Below, piece after piece: positions 39,535 to 48,523 of a stretch of DNA of 64,000 nucleotides. The number at the start of each line of letters is the position of its first letter. Within the stretch, counting starts at the first letter, position 1. Below the pieces are notes generated by a model that saw nothing but the letters and a program-made list of their open reading frames with translations, did not search any database and had not been told where the DNA came from. This DNA is from Pseudobutyrivibrio ruminis AD2017 (GTDB lineage: Bacteria; Bacillota; Clostridia; Lachnospirales; Lachnospiraceae). The stretch covers positions 310,001 to 374,000 of the forward strand of contig NZ_KE384162.1 of the NCBI RefSeq assembly GCF_000424305.1, given 5' to 3'. The position numbers and the translations under genes were made by a program.

Positions 39535-40854
39535 TTATCGTCCGATTATCGCGTATACGAAGTCGCGACCGTCTGATTGTACTATACGTGTTTTAACTTG
39601 TAAAGTTTCCTCAAGCTCAGAAAGGGTAATATCATCAAGAAATACTTCTTCACCGCTTCTAAGCATTGTGCAGGATAAAAGAAGATTATCTCCCAAGTTT
39701 TTATCCTTAAGCTGTTTTATTAAATCCTGTCCAGTGATTAGTCCAGAAACTGTAATTTCTTCTCCGAAGAATTCATTTGTGATTGGAACAACATCAACAG
39801 TGACTTTATTAAACTTTTCAGTAATAATATCTGCTAGCTGTCTCATGAAAGGAGCTGCAAGCTTTCCTGTTGCAATAGTAACATGACGTTTTCTCATGAA
39901 AAGCGGCTTTTTGATGTCCTCTAAAGCGTCCAAAACCTCTTCATGCAAAAGGCGAAGCATTCCAACACCATTTTCAAGCTGGATAAAACCATCATATCTA
40001 TCGGCTTCTGGAAGTGGTCTACCTGCTAAGATATACCATTCGTCAGATGCCTGAACAAAATGATTGCCGACACGTTGCATAGCAACGTCCTGCCAATGCT
40101 CAATCTGATCAATAACTTTTCCTGCTTCTTCAGCTGTATATGTTCTAAGTGGAAACAAACCATCTCTAAATTTAGTTATTCCAACTGGAACTACTGACAT
40201 AGAGCCCATTACAGGAGCAAACTGAAGCAAATCAGATATAGTTCTATCTAATTCTTCACCGTCATTTAATCCAGGACATGCAACAACCTGGGCATTCATA
40301 GGAATCTCTGCTTCATAAAGCTTACGAATCTTATCTAAAATATCACCTGCAAATCTGTTGTGCAAAAGCTTTACTCTAAGCTCTGGATTAGTAGCATGAA
40401 CAGAAATATTGATAGGCCCAAGCTTGTAGGCAATAATTCTATCTAAATCAGCCATCTTCATATTTGTGAGAGTTACATAATTACCCTGCAAAAATGAAAG
40501 TCTGGTGTCATCATCCTTGAAATACAGTGTATCTCTCATGCCAGGTGGCATTTGATCGATGAAACAAAAGGCACATTTATTTGAGCATGATTTGTAATCA
40601 TCCATAAGACCATTACAGAACATTACTCCTAAATCCTCTCCCTCTTCCTTTTCAACAAAAACTGACGAAGTAGTGCCATCCTCATGCAACAGCTCAACAG
40701 TGATATTTGCATCATCCGAATAATAATGATAATCAAAAATATCAACTAAAGTAACATCATTTATTTTTGTAATTATATCGCCAGGAAAAAGGCCTGCTCT
40801 TTCAGCTGGGCTGCCTTCCATAACACTGGCTATTTTATGACTTGAATTTAACAT
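39535..40854 (-). CDS. DUF512 PDZ / radical-SAM-like protein
   Basis: A 439-residue cytoplasmic protein with an N-terminal PDZ-like domain (about 1-75, GSPAERAGLFPGDIITKIN). Next comes a Cys-rich cluster, CSNKCAFCFIDQMPPGMR (about 93-110), of the radical-SAM type with CxxxCxxC spacing. A barrel follows with VTLTNM, SVHATNPELR and ACPGLNDG, then the DUF512 C-terminal domain. The family is common in anaerobic Firmicutes beside der; its substrate is not known. It overlaps yraN by 7 bases. The usual name in databases is a putative Fe-S/DUF512 protein. Confidence 0.88.
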   Translation of the reverse strand: MLNSSHKIASVMEGSPAERAGLFPGDIITKINDVTLVDIFDYHYYSDDANITVELLHEDGTTSSVFVEKEEGEDLGVMFCNGLMDDYKSCSNKCAFCFIDQMPPGMRDTLYFKDDDTRLSFLQGNYVTLTNMKMADLDRIIAYKLGPINISVHATNPELRVKLLHNRFAGDILDKIRKLYEAEIPMNAQVVACPGLNDGEELDRTISDLLQFAPVMGSMSVVPVGITKFRDGLFPLRTYTAEEAGKVIDQIEHWQDVAMQRVGNHFVQASDEWYILAGRPLPEADRYDGFIQLENGVGMLRLLHEEVLDALEDIKKPLFMRKRHVTIATGKLAAPFMRQLADIITEKFNKVTVDVVPITNEFFGEEITVSGLITGQDLIKQLKDKNLGDNLLLSCTMLRSGEEVFLDDITLSELEETLQVKTRIVQSDGRDFVYAIIGR

Positions 40855-41207
40855 ACTGGTATATATTCAAAAGCATTCTTAAGATGCTTTAATTGTCCTT
40901 CCTCTATAACAACAACATCAAACCTAACATTAGTAGAACCACCATAGTGATTACTATACAAGTAATAATCAGCAACACGGCTGATTTTTCTCATTTTATT
41001 GAAATTAACAGCTTCAAAGCCGGAGCCTTTATTTCTGGAGCTTCGATATTTAACCTCAACAAAAACCAGATATTCATCATCCTTTGCAATGATATCTACC
41101 TCACCCATTTTACAATAAAAATTTGTTTTTAATATAGTCATTCCATTGGATTTCAAAAAATCTGCGGCAAGCTGTTCAAAATCATTACCTTGTCTTCTAT
41201 TATTCAA
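40848..41207 (-). CDS. yraN: YraN family (UPF0102) endonuclease-like protein
   Basis: A 119-residue protein with a Holliday-junction-resolvase/restriction fold. Catalytic-type residues: Glu in the N-terminal helix (GNDFEQLAADFL), GEVDIIA (about residue 35) and FVEVKYR (about 49-55), the D..EVK core. The function is unproven in bacteria; the family often follows rnhB. It starts 13 bases after the FlhB-like gene. Confidence 0.92.
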   Translation of the reverse strand: MNNRRQGNDFEQLAADFLKSNGMTILKTNFYCKMGEVDIIAKDDEYLVFVEVKYRSSRNKGSGFEAVNFNKMRKISRVADYYLYSNHYGGSTNVRFDVVVIEEGQLKHLKNAFEYIPVC

Positions 41208-41220
41208 ATAAACCTCTATT

Positions 41221-41508
41221 CTAACCTAACTTTGCTTTAATCTTTTCCATGTCATTAACAAAAACTAAGATTTCAGCAACAACTTCATATAATTCAGGTG
41301 GAATGGCGTCACCTATATTAAGCTTGCTAAGGGTTTGAGCAAGCTCATTATCCTCATAGAAAGGTACATCCGCTTTTTTTGCTTCCTCTATGATTTGTTC
41401 TGCCACATAGCCCTTGCCTGAGGCCAGGATTCTAGGCGCAGAATCACCTGCTTCATAGGAAAGAGCAACTGCAGTTTTATTTTTATCAAAAGCTTTTTCC
41501 TCTGCCAT
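41221..41508 (-). CDS. FlhB C-terminal-domain homolog
   Basis: A 95-residue protein resembling only the cytoplasmic C-terminal part of FlhB/YscU secretion switches. It has AVALSYEAGDSAPRILASGKG near the N-terminus, where full FlhB has the autocleavage NPTH before a related AVAL strand, then the helix AEQIIEEAKKADVPFYED. It lacks the membrane domain and the NPTH. Bacillus ylqH beside rnhB is the same kind of gene. It probably interacts with the FliK-like protein encoded 8 bases upstream. Confidence 0.85.
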   Translation of the reverse strand: MAEEKAFDKNKTAVALSYEAGDSAPRILASGKGYVAEQIIEEAKKADVPFYEDNELAQTLSKLNIGDAIPPELYEVVAEILVFVNDMEKIKAKLG

Positions 41509-41516
41509 AATTCACC

Positions 41517-43397
41517 TCATGCTCGCATATCAAAGCTGTATCTGTGAACGATTCCCTCTGTTTTATCATTAACATCCACGGGAACCTCCCCAAGGAAATC
41601 CTCTACAAAGCTTGTCTTTGGTTCACCACAAACCACCTCTGAAGAAACATTAAAGCCCTTTTTAGCAAGACGCTCAGTTAAAATATCAAGATTATCCTCG
41701 ATAAGCTTCATAGACTGTTCGCTTGCCAAATTCCATTTGCAGCCAACATTTGCTTCCTTAAGGCTAATAAACACATCTGTAGGTCCAAGATATTCCATAT
41801 CAAAATGAAGAAATGCTGTGATTTCTTCACCTGCTTCATAGGAGCTTTTCTTGTTCTGCCTTACATAAAGCATACTGTCAGTATTCTGATTATACATCTT
41901 AAGTGGAATCTGCACAAAATTATACATTTCGTTAGCAGAATTCATAAAGTTTATATTTTGTTTTATTTCATTTGTTTGATTCTTAATAGAATCAGAAGCC
42001 TTATTATTAAAGCTTGATACCAATCTCTCCAAAGCTTCTGTCTGCTTTAAAACTCTTTCGTAAAGCTTTGATATTTCCCCAGGCTTTGTAACATCCTTGG
42101 GCTCAAGGGCAAAGCTGTTTGAAATTATATTCTTAAGAAGTCCTCTATATAAAGGATTCTTCACAATATCATTAAGTGTTTCCTTTGGAATATCAGGATG
42201 ATTATTTAGATAATCACTAATTTCTCTAAACAGCTGATTCACATCTGCATCAGCCTTAAGTGTACCATTTTCTGCAAAAACAAGATTATTGTCTTTTGGA
42301 AAATCTGGAAGATTATTAAGAAGCGTATTAAATGATAGTACCTGCTTTTCACTGGCAATATTATTTAATGTATTGGCTCCCGTTTCAAATTCAGCTACTG
42401 CTTTTTCGTTTATAATCTGTTGATTAGCCTCTGTTTTAGTATTTACTGATATATTTTCTTCTAATGTATTTGTAATTTCTATATTATTGGCCTGGGTTGC
42501 AGGATTTGGTACCTTAGGATCATTTAAAGCACTAAGCCCATCTGCTAATTTATCATTAGTAATAAGAATATCTTCTTGTAAAGCATCCTTAGATAATGTA
42601 TTTACCTCAGACTGCTGATTAGGATTAACCTGAGTTTCTGGATTTACAGCTTGTCCTTCAGCATTTACAGCAGAAACCGTCTCCTGACCTACACCTACAT
42701 TAACATTTTCATCAGCAATAAAAATTTCTTTAATGCTATTGTTGATGCTTATCACATCTGATACAGATAGCTCATCGGATGCCATCAACTCAGGCAACAT
42801 ATCAGAAATAACTTCAAAATTATTTGAAAGCACTGCTCTATCGCTGGCATAATTTTGGAACATATTAACATTTTCGGGCGTTAGAGCCATTTCATGCTTT
42901 GCCATAGTAACAAGTGTGGTAATATCAACCCCAGGATTATTAATCATGGCGCGATTCATCGCTGCAAGATTCTCTGGACTAATAGACATAGAATTTTGCA
43001 TCATTGAATTAACCATATTAATAGTGCGCTCACTTGCGGCAAGATTAGCCATATCCAGAGCTTTTAAAAGTGTGGGATTAGCCTCTAGACCTGTTAAAGA
43101 AACAGGACGAATTTGTACGAGATTACCATCATTGCTTTTTACTTCAAAAAACACAGACTGACCAGGCGTAATGCTGACACCAGAATCAAGTCTTGCAGTC
43201 ATAGTCTGACCATTTGCAAGGCCGATAGTTACCTTACCATTTTCCACAGAATTAACAGAACCCTCAAAGACCTCGCCTTCCTTAAAGGTGTCCGTAATGC
43301 TGCCAGTCAGCGACTTACTCTGACTCATCTTTGTCCTATCAGCAGCCTGATTTACATAATTTGAGTTGTAGGGATTCAGTCCTGTGTTAATGTTCAT
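41517..43397 (-). CDS. FliK-like hook-length-control-type protein
   Basis: A 626-residue cytoplasmic protein. An N-terminal beta domain (about 35-105, GEVFEGSVNSVENGKVTIGLANGQ) is followed by a long Asn/Glu/Ala-rich low-complexity middle (about 110-440) and a C-terminal folded domain (about 500-626; MLYVRQNKK..., FDMEYLGPTDVFISL) that resembles the FliK C-terminal domain. The middle looks like a ruler or tether. It is paired with the FlhB-C-like gene, the partner of FliK in flagellar export, but no flagellar operon is here. The assignment is by pattern and context, as with Bacillus ylqG. Confidence 0.7.
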   Translation of the reverse strand: MNINTGLNPYNSNYVNQAADRTKMSQSKSLTGSITDTFKEGEVFEGSVNSVENGKVTIGLANGQTMTARLDSGVSITPGQSVFFEVKSNDGNLVQIRPVSLTGLEANPTLLKALDMANLAASERTINMVNSMMQNSMSISPENLAAMNRAMINNPGVDITTLVTMAKHEMALTPENVNMFQNYASDRAVLSNNFEVISDMLPELMASDELSVSDVISINNSIKEIFIADENVNVGVGQETVSAVNAEGQAVNPETQVNPNQQSEVNTLSKDALQEDILITNDKLADGLSALNDPKVPNPATQANNIEITNTLEENISVNTKTEANQQIINEKAVAEFETGANTLNNIASEKQVLSFNTLLNNLPDFPKDNNLVFAENGTLKADADVNQLFREISDYLNNHPDIPKETLNDIVKNPLYRGLLKNIISNSFALEPKDVTKPGEISKLYERVLKQTEALERLVSSFNNKASDSIKNQTNEIKQNINFMNSANEMYNFVQIPLKMYNQNTDSMLYVRQNKKSSYEAGEEITAFLHFDMEYLGPTDVFISLKEANVGCKWNLASEQSMKLIEDNLDILTERLAKKGFNVSSEVVCGEPKTSFVEDFLGEVPVDVNDKTEGIVHRYSFDMRA

Positions 43398-43407
43398 ATG
43401 TCACCTA

Positions 43408-44178
43408 TTAAAAATCAACAAAATTCCCAATAAAGGAACGTCTATGAATTGGGCAAGGGCCATATTCCTTAAGCGCTGCAATATGCTCTGCACTTCCGTA
43501 GCCCTTGTTTGATGCAAAATGATACATAGGATACATCTTATCGTATTCTACCATCATTCTATCTCTTGTAACCTTGGCAATAATGCTGGCGGCGCCAATA
43601 GATATTGATTTTGCATCACCTTTAATAATTGGAACCTGTTTAATATTTACACCAGGAATTGTAACCGCATCATTAAGTAGAATCTCTGGTTCTACTGTAG
43701 ACTCTGCAATAGCCTGTCGCATAGCTTCGTATGTAGCCTGAAGAATGTTAATTTCATCAATACGCTTTTCTGAAACTACGCCTATACCTACAGAAACAGC
43801 TTCCTTCATGATAATATCATAAAGCTCGTCACGCTTTGCAGCAGATAGCTTTTTAGAATCGTTAATATAAAGGATGCTACAATCCTTTGGTAAAACAACG
43901 CACGCTGTAACAACAGGGCCTGCAAGTGGACCTCTACCAACTTCATCTATTCCACCGATATAGCTTACAGTATCCCAATACTGGTTTTCATATTCCTTAA
44001 GCTTTTCGATTCGTTCCTTTTCAATTCTAAGCTTTTCCATTCTCTTTTGGGCAACACCAATGATTTTGGAAACGCCAGGTCTTCCATCAGAAATATACTC
44101 CTCGATAAAATCTGGAAGGCCTTCTATAGGAACCTCTTTATATTCTTTTTGTATTTCAGTAATCTTCTTCTCGCTCAT
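43408..44178 (-). CDS. rnhB: ribonuclease HII
   Basis: Removes misincorporated ribonucleotides and RNA from RNA-DNA hybrids. The 256 residues carry an N-terminal helical extension (1-70) and the active-site motif GGIDEVGRGPLAGPVV (Asp-Glu pair, near residue 77), followed by NDSKKLS, the DAVTIPG and KGDAKSISIGAASIIAKVTRD motifs, and YDKMYPMYHFASNKGYG. The ATG is one base past the lepB stop. It is part of the conserved rplS-lepB-rbgA-rnhB block. Confidence 0.96.
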   Translation of the reverse strand: MSEKKITEIQKEYKEVPIEGLPDFIEEYISDGRPGVSKIIGVAQKRMEKLRIEKERIEKLKEYENQYWDTVSYIGGIDEVGRGPLAGPVVTACVVLPKDCSILYINDSKKLSAAKRDELYDIIMKEAVSVGIGVVSEKRIDEINILQATYEAMRQAIAESTVEPEILLNDAVTIPGVNIKQVPIIKGDAKSISIGAASIIAKVTRDRMMVEYDKMYPMYHFASNKGYGSAEHIAALKEYGPCPIHRRSFIGNFVDF

Positions 44179-44179
44179 T

Positions 44180-44863
44180 TTATTCTATGTTATCAACTAG
44201 TCCAAATTCATTAAATGGATAAACTCTTACCCAAGCTTTTCCAACAATATCGCTTCCATGAATGTTTCCAACCTGTTCAAATCTGGAATCAGTACTATTG
44301 TTTCTGTTATCACCTAAAACAAAATATTCATCTGGTCCAAGTAGAATATCACTTGCCGCTAAACCAGAATTAAGAATAGTTTCTGTTCCATAAGTTTCAT
44401 CCAAAGGCTCACCATTGATATAAATTGTTCCATCACTATCAATGTTAACTACCTCGCCAGGAAGTCCAATAATACGTTTAATGTAATATGTGTCTTCTTC
44501 GTACTGATAAGGGAATACAACTACATCATATCTTTCAGGATTATGGAATCTGTAGCTAAGCTTGTCAACAATAAGATTGTCACCATCTGATAATGTATCT
44601 TCCATTGAGGAACCACTAACAACTGTTCTTTGTCCAACAAAATGTGTAATGAGAAATACTATAGCAAAACAAACTAGCACATTAATAATTACGCTAACAA
44701 CTTCTTTGCCCAAGGATTCTTTAGTGATGTTATCGTCATCATCCTTCTTAGCTTTAGCTTCATCAAAATCTGATAAATCCTCTACATCCTTCATGTTCTG
44801 TCTTGCCTTTTCAATGTCTCTTTTAATCTGCTGTTCTTCTTCGTTAAAGTCAATTACTTTCAT
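44180..44863 (-). CDS. lepB: type I signal peptidase (second copy)
   Basis: A 227-residue enzyme that removes signal peptides outside the membrane. It has a long charged cytoplasmic N-terminus (1-52), one membrane helix (about 55-75), the catalytic Ser in SGSSMEDTL (about 84-92), the catalytic Lys in YIKRIIGLPGE, and LGDNRNNSTDSR. It differs clearly from the paralog on the other side of rbgA. Both catalytic residues are present, so it should be active. Confidence 0.95.
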   Translation of the reverse strand: MKVIDFNEEEQQIKRDIEKARQNMKDVEDLSDFDEAKAKKDDDDNITKESLGKEVVSVIINVLVCFAIVFLITHFVGQRTVVSGSSMEDTLSDGDNLIVDKLSYRFHNPERYDVVVFPYQYEEDTYYIKRIIGLPGEVVNIDSDGTIYINGEPLDETYGTETILNSGLAASDILLGPDEYFVLGDNRNNSTDSRFEQVGNIHGSDIVGKAWVRVYPFNEFGLVDNIE

Positions 44864-44866
44864 GAT

Positions 44867-45706
44867 TTATGGCCTTTCGAGTGATATTTTTCCTAAACTT
44901 CCGCTTCTAAATTCATCTATTAGTACAAAACAAGCTTTATCAAAATCTAACTCAGAACCTTTTTTGACAAAATTTCGTTTTTCAGCAATGCCTGTTATTA
45001 TTTCATGATTTACTTTATCTTCATCTACATCATATCTGGCCTTTAAAACACCTGGATATTCCGATTTAAGAAAATCAGTAAGCTCAAGAGCTAATTCTCT
45101 TGTTTCGATAATGGCATCGTTAATAGAGCCAATAAATGCAAGATGTAGACCTACTATTTTGTCCTCAAACTTTGGCCAAAGGATACCTGGTGTATCTAAA
45201 AGCTCAACAGATTTGTTAAGCTTAATCCATTGCTTTCCTTTGGTTACGCCTGGCTTGTTACCAGTTTTAGCAACTGATTTACCAGCGAAAGAATTGATAA
45301 ATGTAGATTTACCAACATTAGGTATTCCAACTACCATTGCTCTGACAGGACGATTTTTGATACCGCGCTTTCTGTCTTTTTCAAATTTGGCTGCACACAC
45401 CTCATCTAAAGTAGCCTGTACACCCTTCATATTTTTTCTATCTCTAGAATCAAGCTCTACCGCGTAATATCCTTTGGATTTGTAATACTCAATCCATTTT
45501 TGGTTGGCAGCTCTATCAGATAAATCTGATTTGTTAAGTAAAACAAGTCTAAGCTTTCCATTTGCAAGAGAATTGATATCAGGGTTTGTGCTGGATACCG
45601 GGCATCTAGCATCTATTACCTCAATAATCAAATCTATAAGCTTTATATCCTCCTGCATCTGACGCTTTGCCTTGGTCATATGTCCTGGATACCATTGAAA
45701 TTCCAT
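44867..45706 (-). CDS. rbgA: ribosome biogenesis GTPase RbgA (YlqF)
   Basis: Circularly permuted GTPase acting late in 50S assembly. The 279 residues begin with the conserved EFQWYPGHMTKAKRQM. The G4 motif NKSD (about 60) precedes G1 GIPNVGKST (about 125-133) and G3 DTPG, which is the permuted order. The C-terminal helical domain follows. I start at ATG 45706 after AGAGGTG; an upstream in-frame GTG overlaps that site. It sits between two lepB copies. Confidence 0.96.
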   Translation of the reverse strand: MEFQWYPGHMTKAKRQMQEDIKLIDLIIEVIDARCPVSSTNPDINSLANGKLRLVLLNKSDLSDRAANQKWIEYYKSKGYYAVELDSRDRKNMKGVQATLDEVCAAKFEKDRKRGIKNRPVRAMVVGIPNVGKSTFINSFAGKSVAKTGNKPGVTKGKQWIKLNKSVELLDTPGILWPKFEDKIVGLHLAFIGSINDAIIETRELALELTDFLKSEYPGVLKARYDVDEDKVNHEIITGIAEKRNFVKKGSELDFDKACFVLIDEFRSGSLGKISLERP

Positions 45707-45722
45707 AAGCACCTCTTAATCG

Positions 45723-46322
45723 TTATTTAAAAGGAAAGTCTAACCAAACCTTTCCTAGTATATCTTCTCCTGAAACGAAGCCAACGCTTTCGTATCTGGA
45801 ATCTTCTGAAGAATTGCGATTATCTCCAAGCACAAAATACTGGTCATCCAATAATGTAATTGGTGAAGCTGCAATTCCTGGGTTATCTATTCTTTCCACC
45901 TCAAGATTTTCTTTGTATAGTTCGTCATTAAGGTAGATTCTTCCATTACTAATATAAATAGTATCACCTGGAATACCAATAACTCGCTTAACACTGTAGC
46001 TAGCGTTAACATTAGATTTAGGCTTAAAAGCAATAACATCTCCTGTTTTAGGTTCAGCGAACTTGTATGCAATAGTGTTTACAAGTAATATATCGGATGT
46101 TTCGTAGGTGGGTTCCATAGATGCATTAGAACATTCTACTTGTTTTCCAAAAGCAAGTACAACGCCAAATGCCAGCAAGACAACTGCTGCTATCTCTGCA
46201 GCGAATATAAGAACATATCGAACTTTATCAAAATTGATTTTTCTACGTCTTCTATTAAAATTAAGCCCGCTATTTCTACGGCGAAACAAGCTACTAAAAA
46301 AACTGCTAATTGATGTAATCAT
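45723..46322 (-). CDS. lepB: type I signal peptidase (first copy)
   Basis: A 199-residue signal peptidase with a very basic N-terminus (RRRNS, RRRRK), one membrane helix (about 36-58), the catalytic Ser in NASMEPT (about 67-73), the Lys in SVKRVIGIPGD (about 112-122), and LGDNRNSSEDSR. It is the typical rplS-linked copy. A weak promoter (TTGCAA, then TATAGA 18 bases on) lies between the rplS terminator and this gene. Confidence 0.95.
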   Translation of the reverse strand: MITSISSFFSSLFRRRNSGLNFNRRRRKINFDKVRYVLIFAAEIAAVVLLAFGVVLAFGKQVECSNASMEPTYETSDILLVNTIAYKFAEPKTGDVIAFKPKSNVNASYSVKRVIGIPGDTIYISNGRIYLNDELYKENLEVERIDNPGIAASPITLLDDQYFVLGDNRNSSEDSRYESVGFVSGEDILGKVWLDFPFK

Positions 46323-46369
46323 ACTAAGTTTCCTACTTTTATTCTATAGTATAAATATACCGCACTTTG

Positions 46370-46409
46370 CAATAAAAATAAAGAACAGTCGCAAAACCTG
46401 CGACTGTTC
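46370..46409 (-). terminator. intrinsic terminator after rplS
   Basis: Perfect 11-bp stem GAACAGTCGCA (46383-46393) with TGCGACTGTTC (46399-46409), loop of 5, T-rich run on the minus strand. It separates rplS from the lepB-rbgA run. Confidence 0.9.
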
Positions 46410-46421
46410 GAACTTTCGAGA

Positions 46422-46772
46422 CTAGATTCTCTCTTTAACCTTTGCCTTCTTACCTGTGAGCTCTCTGAGGTAGAATAGCTTAGCTCTACGAACTTTACCT
46501 TTTCTAACTACTTCGATCTTCTCAACGTTAGGGCTGTGAAGTGGCCAAGTCTTTTCAACACCAACACCGTTTGATGACTTACGAACTGTGAATGTCTCAC
46601 GGTTGCTTCCGCCCTGTCTCTTAATAACTGTACCCTCAAATACCTGAGTACGTGTACGGTTACCTTCAACGATACGGCCGTAAACCTTAACTGTGTCGCC
46701 TACTGCGAACTCTTCAACTTCGCTCTTAAGCTCAGCTGCTTCGATGTTTCTAATAATCTCGTTTGCGTTCAT
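46422..46772 (-). CDS. rplS: 50S ribosomal protein L19
   Basis: Protein at the 30S-50S interface. The 116 residues match the family: NEIIRNIEA at the start, [44 protein letters not shown], and [11 protein letters not shown] at the end. I start at ATG 46772, 7 bases after AGGAGG; the longer open frame to 46832 encodes a leader with no homology. The 106 bases before it (46773-46878) are the leader; L19 leaders are autoregulatory in Bacillus, but I could not align one here. Confidence 0.97.
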   Translation of the reverse strand: MNANEIIRNIEAAELKSEVEEFAVGDTVKVYGRIVEGNRTRTQVFEGTVIKRQGGSNRETFTVRKSSNGVGVEKTWPLHSPNVEKIEVVRKGKVRRAKLFYLRELTGKKAKVKERI

Positions 46773-46878
46773 TTTAAATCCTCCTAAACTGGCGACGTTC
46801 TTGATATTCCCTATTGAATAACAGCGGACCATCTCTTCTTTAGCAACTCATTAATAATAGCATGATTGTTTACTAATT

Positions 46879-47577
46879 TCAACAATCATTTTCAAGAAAT
46901 TTTGCGTATAAATCAGGTCTTCTTTCCTTTGTACGTTCGATTGATTGCTCATGTCTCCATGCATCTACCTTAGCGTGATCACCTGATAATAAAATAGGTG
47001 GAACCTTACGTCCATTCCATGTTTCAGGTCTAGAATACTGAGGATATTCAAGTAGATTGTTTTCGAGTGATTCATCCTCACCTGAATCTGAATTAGTAAG
47101 AACTCCTGGAACCATTCTTGATATAGCATCAATCATAACAAGAGATGGAAGCTCCCCACCAGTAAGCACATAATCGCCAATAGAATAATACTCATCAACG
47201 ATTTCCTCTAAAACTCGCTCATCAATACCTTCGTAATGGCCGCAAAGCAGGCAAATATCTTCTTCTAATGCAAGAGTTTTTGCTGCTGGCTGAGTAAAAA
47301 GCTGTCCCTGAGGTGTAAGATAAATACACTTAACGTGATGGCTTGCTTTTTCACAAACTGCCTGGTATGCATCATATATAGGCTGAGCCTGCATAACCAT
47401 GCCTGCTCCACCTCCATAAGGATAATCGTCTACCTTTTTGTGCTTATCTAATGTGTAATCCCTAATATTAATGGCCTCGAAAGAAATGCAGCCTGCGTTT
47501 TTAGCTCTGCCAAGAATACTTGTGTTAAGTACTCCTTCAATCATCTCTGGAAATAATGTTAGTATATAAAACTTCAT
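46879..47577 (-). CDS. trmD: tRNA (guanine-N1)-methyltransferase TrmD
   Basis: Methylates G37 next to the anticodon to prevent frameshifting. The 232 residues show FYILTLFPEMIEGVL, the trefoil-knot SAM motif LCGHYEGIDERV, and SIGDYVLTGGELP. The stop codon lies in the loop region of a 9-bp hairpin (46862-46870 with 46881-46889). It starts 4 bases after the rimM stop. Confidence 0.97.
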   Translation of the reverse strand: MKFYILTLFPEMIEGVLNTSILGRAKNAGCISFEAINIRDYTLDKHKKVDDYPYGGGAGMVMQAQPIYDAYQAVCEKASHHVKCIYLTPQGQLFTQPAAKTLALEEDICLLCGHYEGIDERVLEEIVDEYYSIGDYVLTGGELPSLVMIDAISRMVPGVLTNSDSGEDESLENNLLEYPQYSRPETWNGRKVPPILLSGDHAKVDAWRHEQSIERTKERRPDLYAKFLENDC

Positions 47578-47581
47578 AAAT

Positions 47582-48103
47582 CTATTCTCCTAACAATCCA
47601 TCCAAAAGATGAATAATCATTTTATTGTTTTCCATATCTACAGCTTTGATACAGTCTTTGATTGCAGGAACAAGAACTGATGAGCCATTTGTCATTTCGA
47701 TTTCATACACATCATTTGCACCTGTCTGCAGTACATCTGTAATCTCACCAAATTCTGTATTCTCATCTGTATCAAGATAAACCTTTACACCGATTAAATC
47801 TGCAATAAAGTATTCATCCTCTTTAAGCTCAACACGGTTTTCCTTTGTAACATAAAGACCACGTCCCTTATATTTTTCGATATCGTTAATATTGTCGATT
47901 CCCTTAAATTTAAGAATAACGATATTCTTCTGCTGACGAACGTTCTGAACCTCAAGCTCGATATAACCGTCCTTGCCTCCGTCCAAAAGTAAATGCTTCA
48001 TGTTTTTAAAACGTGAAATATCGTCAGTTAAAGGAAAAACCTTTACCTCACCCTTAATACCATGAGTCTGTGTAATTGCTCCAACCTGATATAAATCTTC
48101 CAA
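47582..48103 (-). CDS. rimM: 16S rRNA processing protein RimM
   Basis: Assembly factor for the 30S head. The 173 residues comprise an N-terminal barrel (YQVGAITQTHGIKGEVKV) and a C-terminal PRC-barrel (VYEIEMTNGSSVLVPAIKDCIKAVDMENNKMIIHLLDGLL). I start at TTG 48103, supported by AAGGAG 7 bases before it and by homology. The longer open frame to 48169 translates the stop-proximal part of the upstream gene. Confidence 0.95.
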   Translation of the reverse strand: MEDLYQVGAITQTHGIKGEVKVFPLTDDISRFKNMKHLLLDGGKDGYIELEVQNVRQQKNIVILKFKGIDNINDIEKYKGRGLYVTKENRVELKEDEYFIADLIGVKVYLDTDENTEFGEITDVLQTGANDVYEIEMTNGSSVLVPAIKDCIKAVDMENNKMIIHLLDGLLGE

Positions 48104-48116
48104 ATATAAACTCCTT

Positions 48117-48506
48117 CTAATGGGTAACCATTGTAAAAATAATGTAAATGACAAAGAGAACAAAAACAATGAGTGTTTCTATATATACTGTTTTTCTTTT
48201 CTTTAAAAGTATCTCTTCTGTCTTGTCAATCTCAGCCTGAATGTGAGATGGTATGACATACTCAGTAATATACTCTGAAAGTCCCTCTTTTGTCAAAACA
48301 TCTTTTGAAAATGACCAATCAGCGGCAGGCACATACAAAGTAGTTGCATCAGATATTGTATTTTCACTTACTACAATGAATTCTCCTTCATTTACTTCTA
48401 TATACACTTCAAGTCCCTCATTGCTGAGAGACTTGTAAGCCTTAAGAAGTAAATCTGAGTTTTCACAAGAAAATATTTTTCTTAAAAAATCAAATTTATC
48501 TTTCAT
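48117..48506 (-). CDS. small C-terminally anchored membrane protein, unknown
   Basis: A 129-residue protein with no named family I recognise. The soluble N-terminal part (1-100) contains LLKAYKSLSNEGLEVYIEV, faintly like putative signal-transducing DUF2007 proteins, and YVPAADWSFSKDVL. A single membrane helix (about 107-126) ends the chain, so the body faces the cytoplasm or is tail-anchored. It lies 17 bases after oppF and 13 before rimM and joins the transport and ribosome genes in one transcript. Confidence 0.55.
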   Translation of the reverse strand: MKDKFDFLRKIFSCENSDLLLKAYKSLSNEGLEVYIEVNEGEFIVVSENTISDATTLYVPAADWSFSKDVLTKEGLSEYITEYVIPSHIQAEIDKTEEILLKKRKTVYIETLIVFVLFVIYIIFTMVTH

Positions 48507-48523
48507 ATTTAAATTTCCTAATT

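Noticed and set aside
46773-46878. L19 leader regulatory RNA before rplS
   Set aside because: Known in Bacillus, but I could not find the pairing elements by eye, so I only describe it as a leader.
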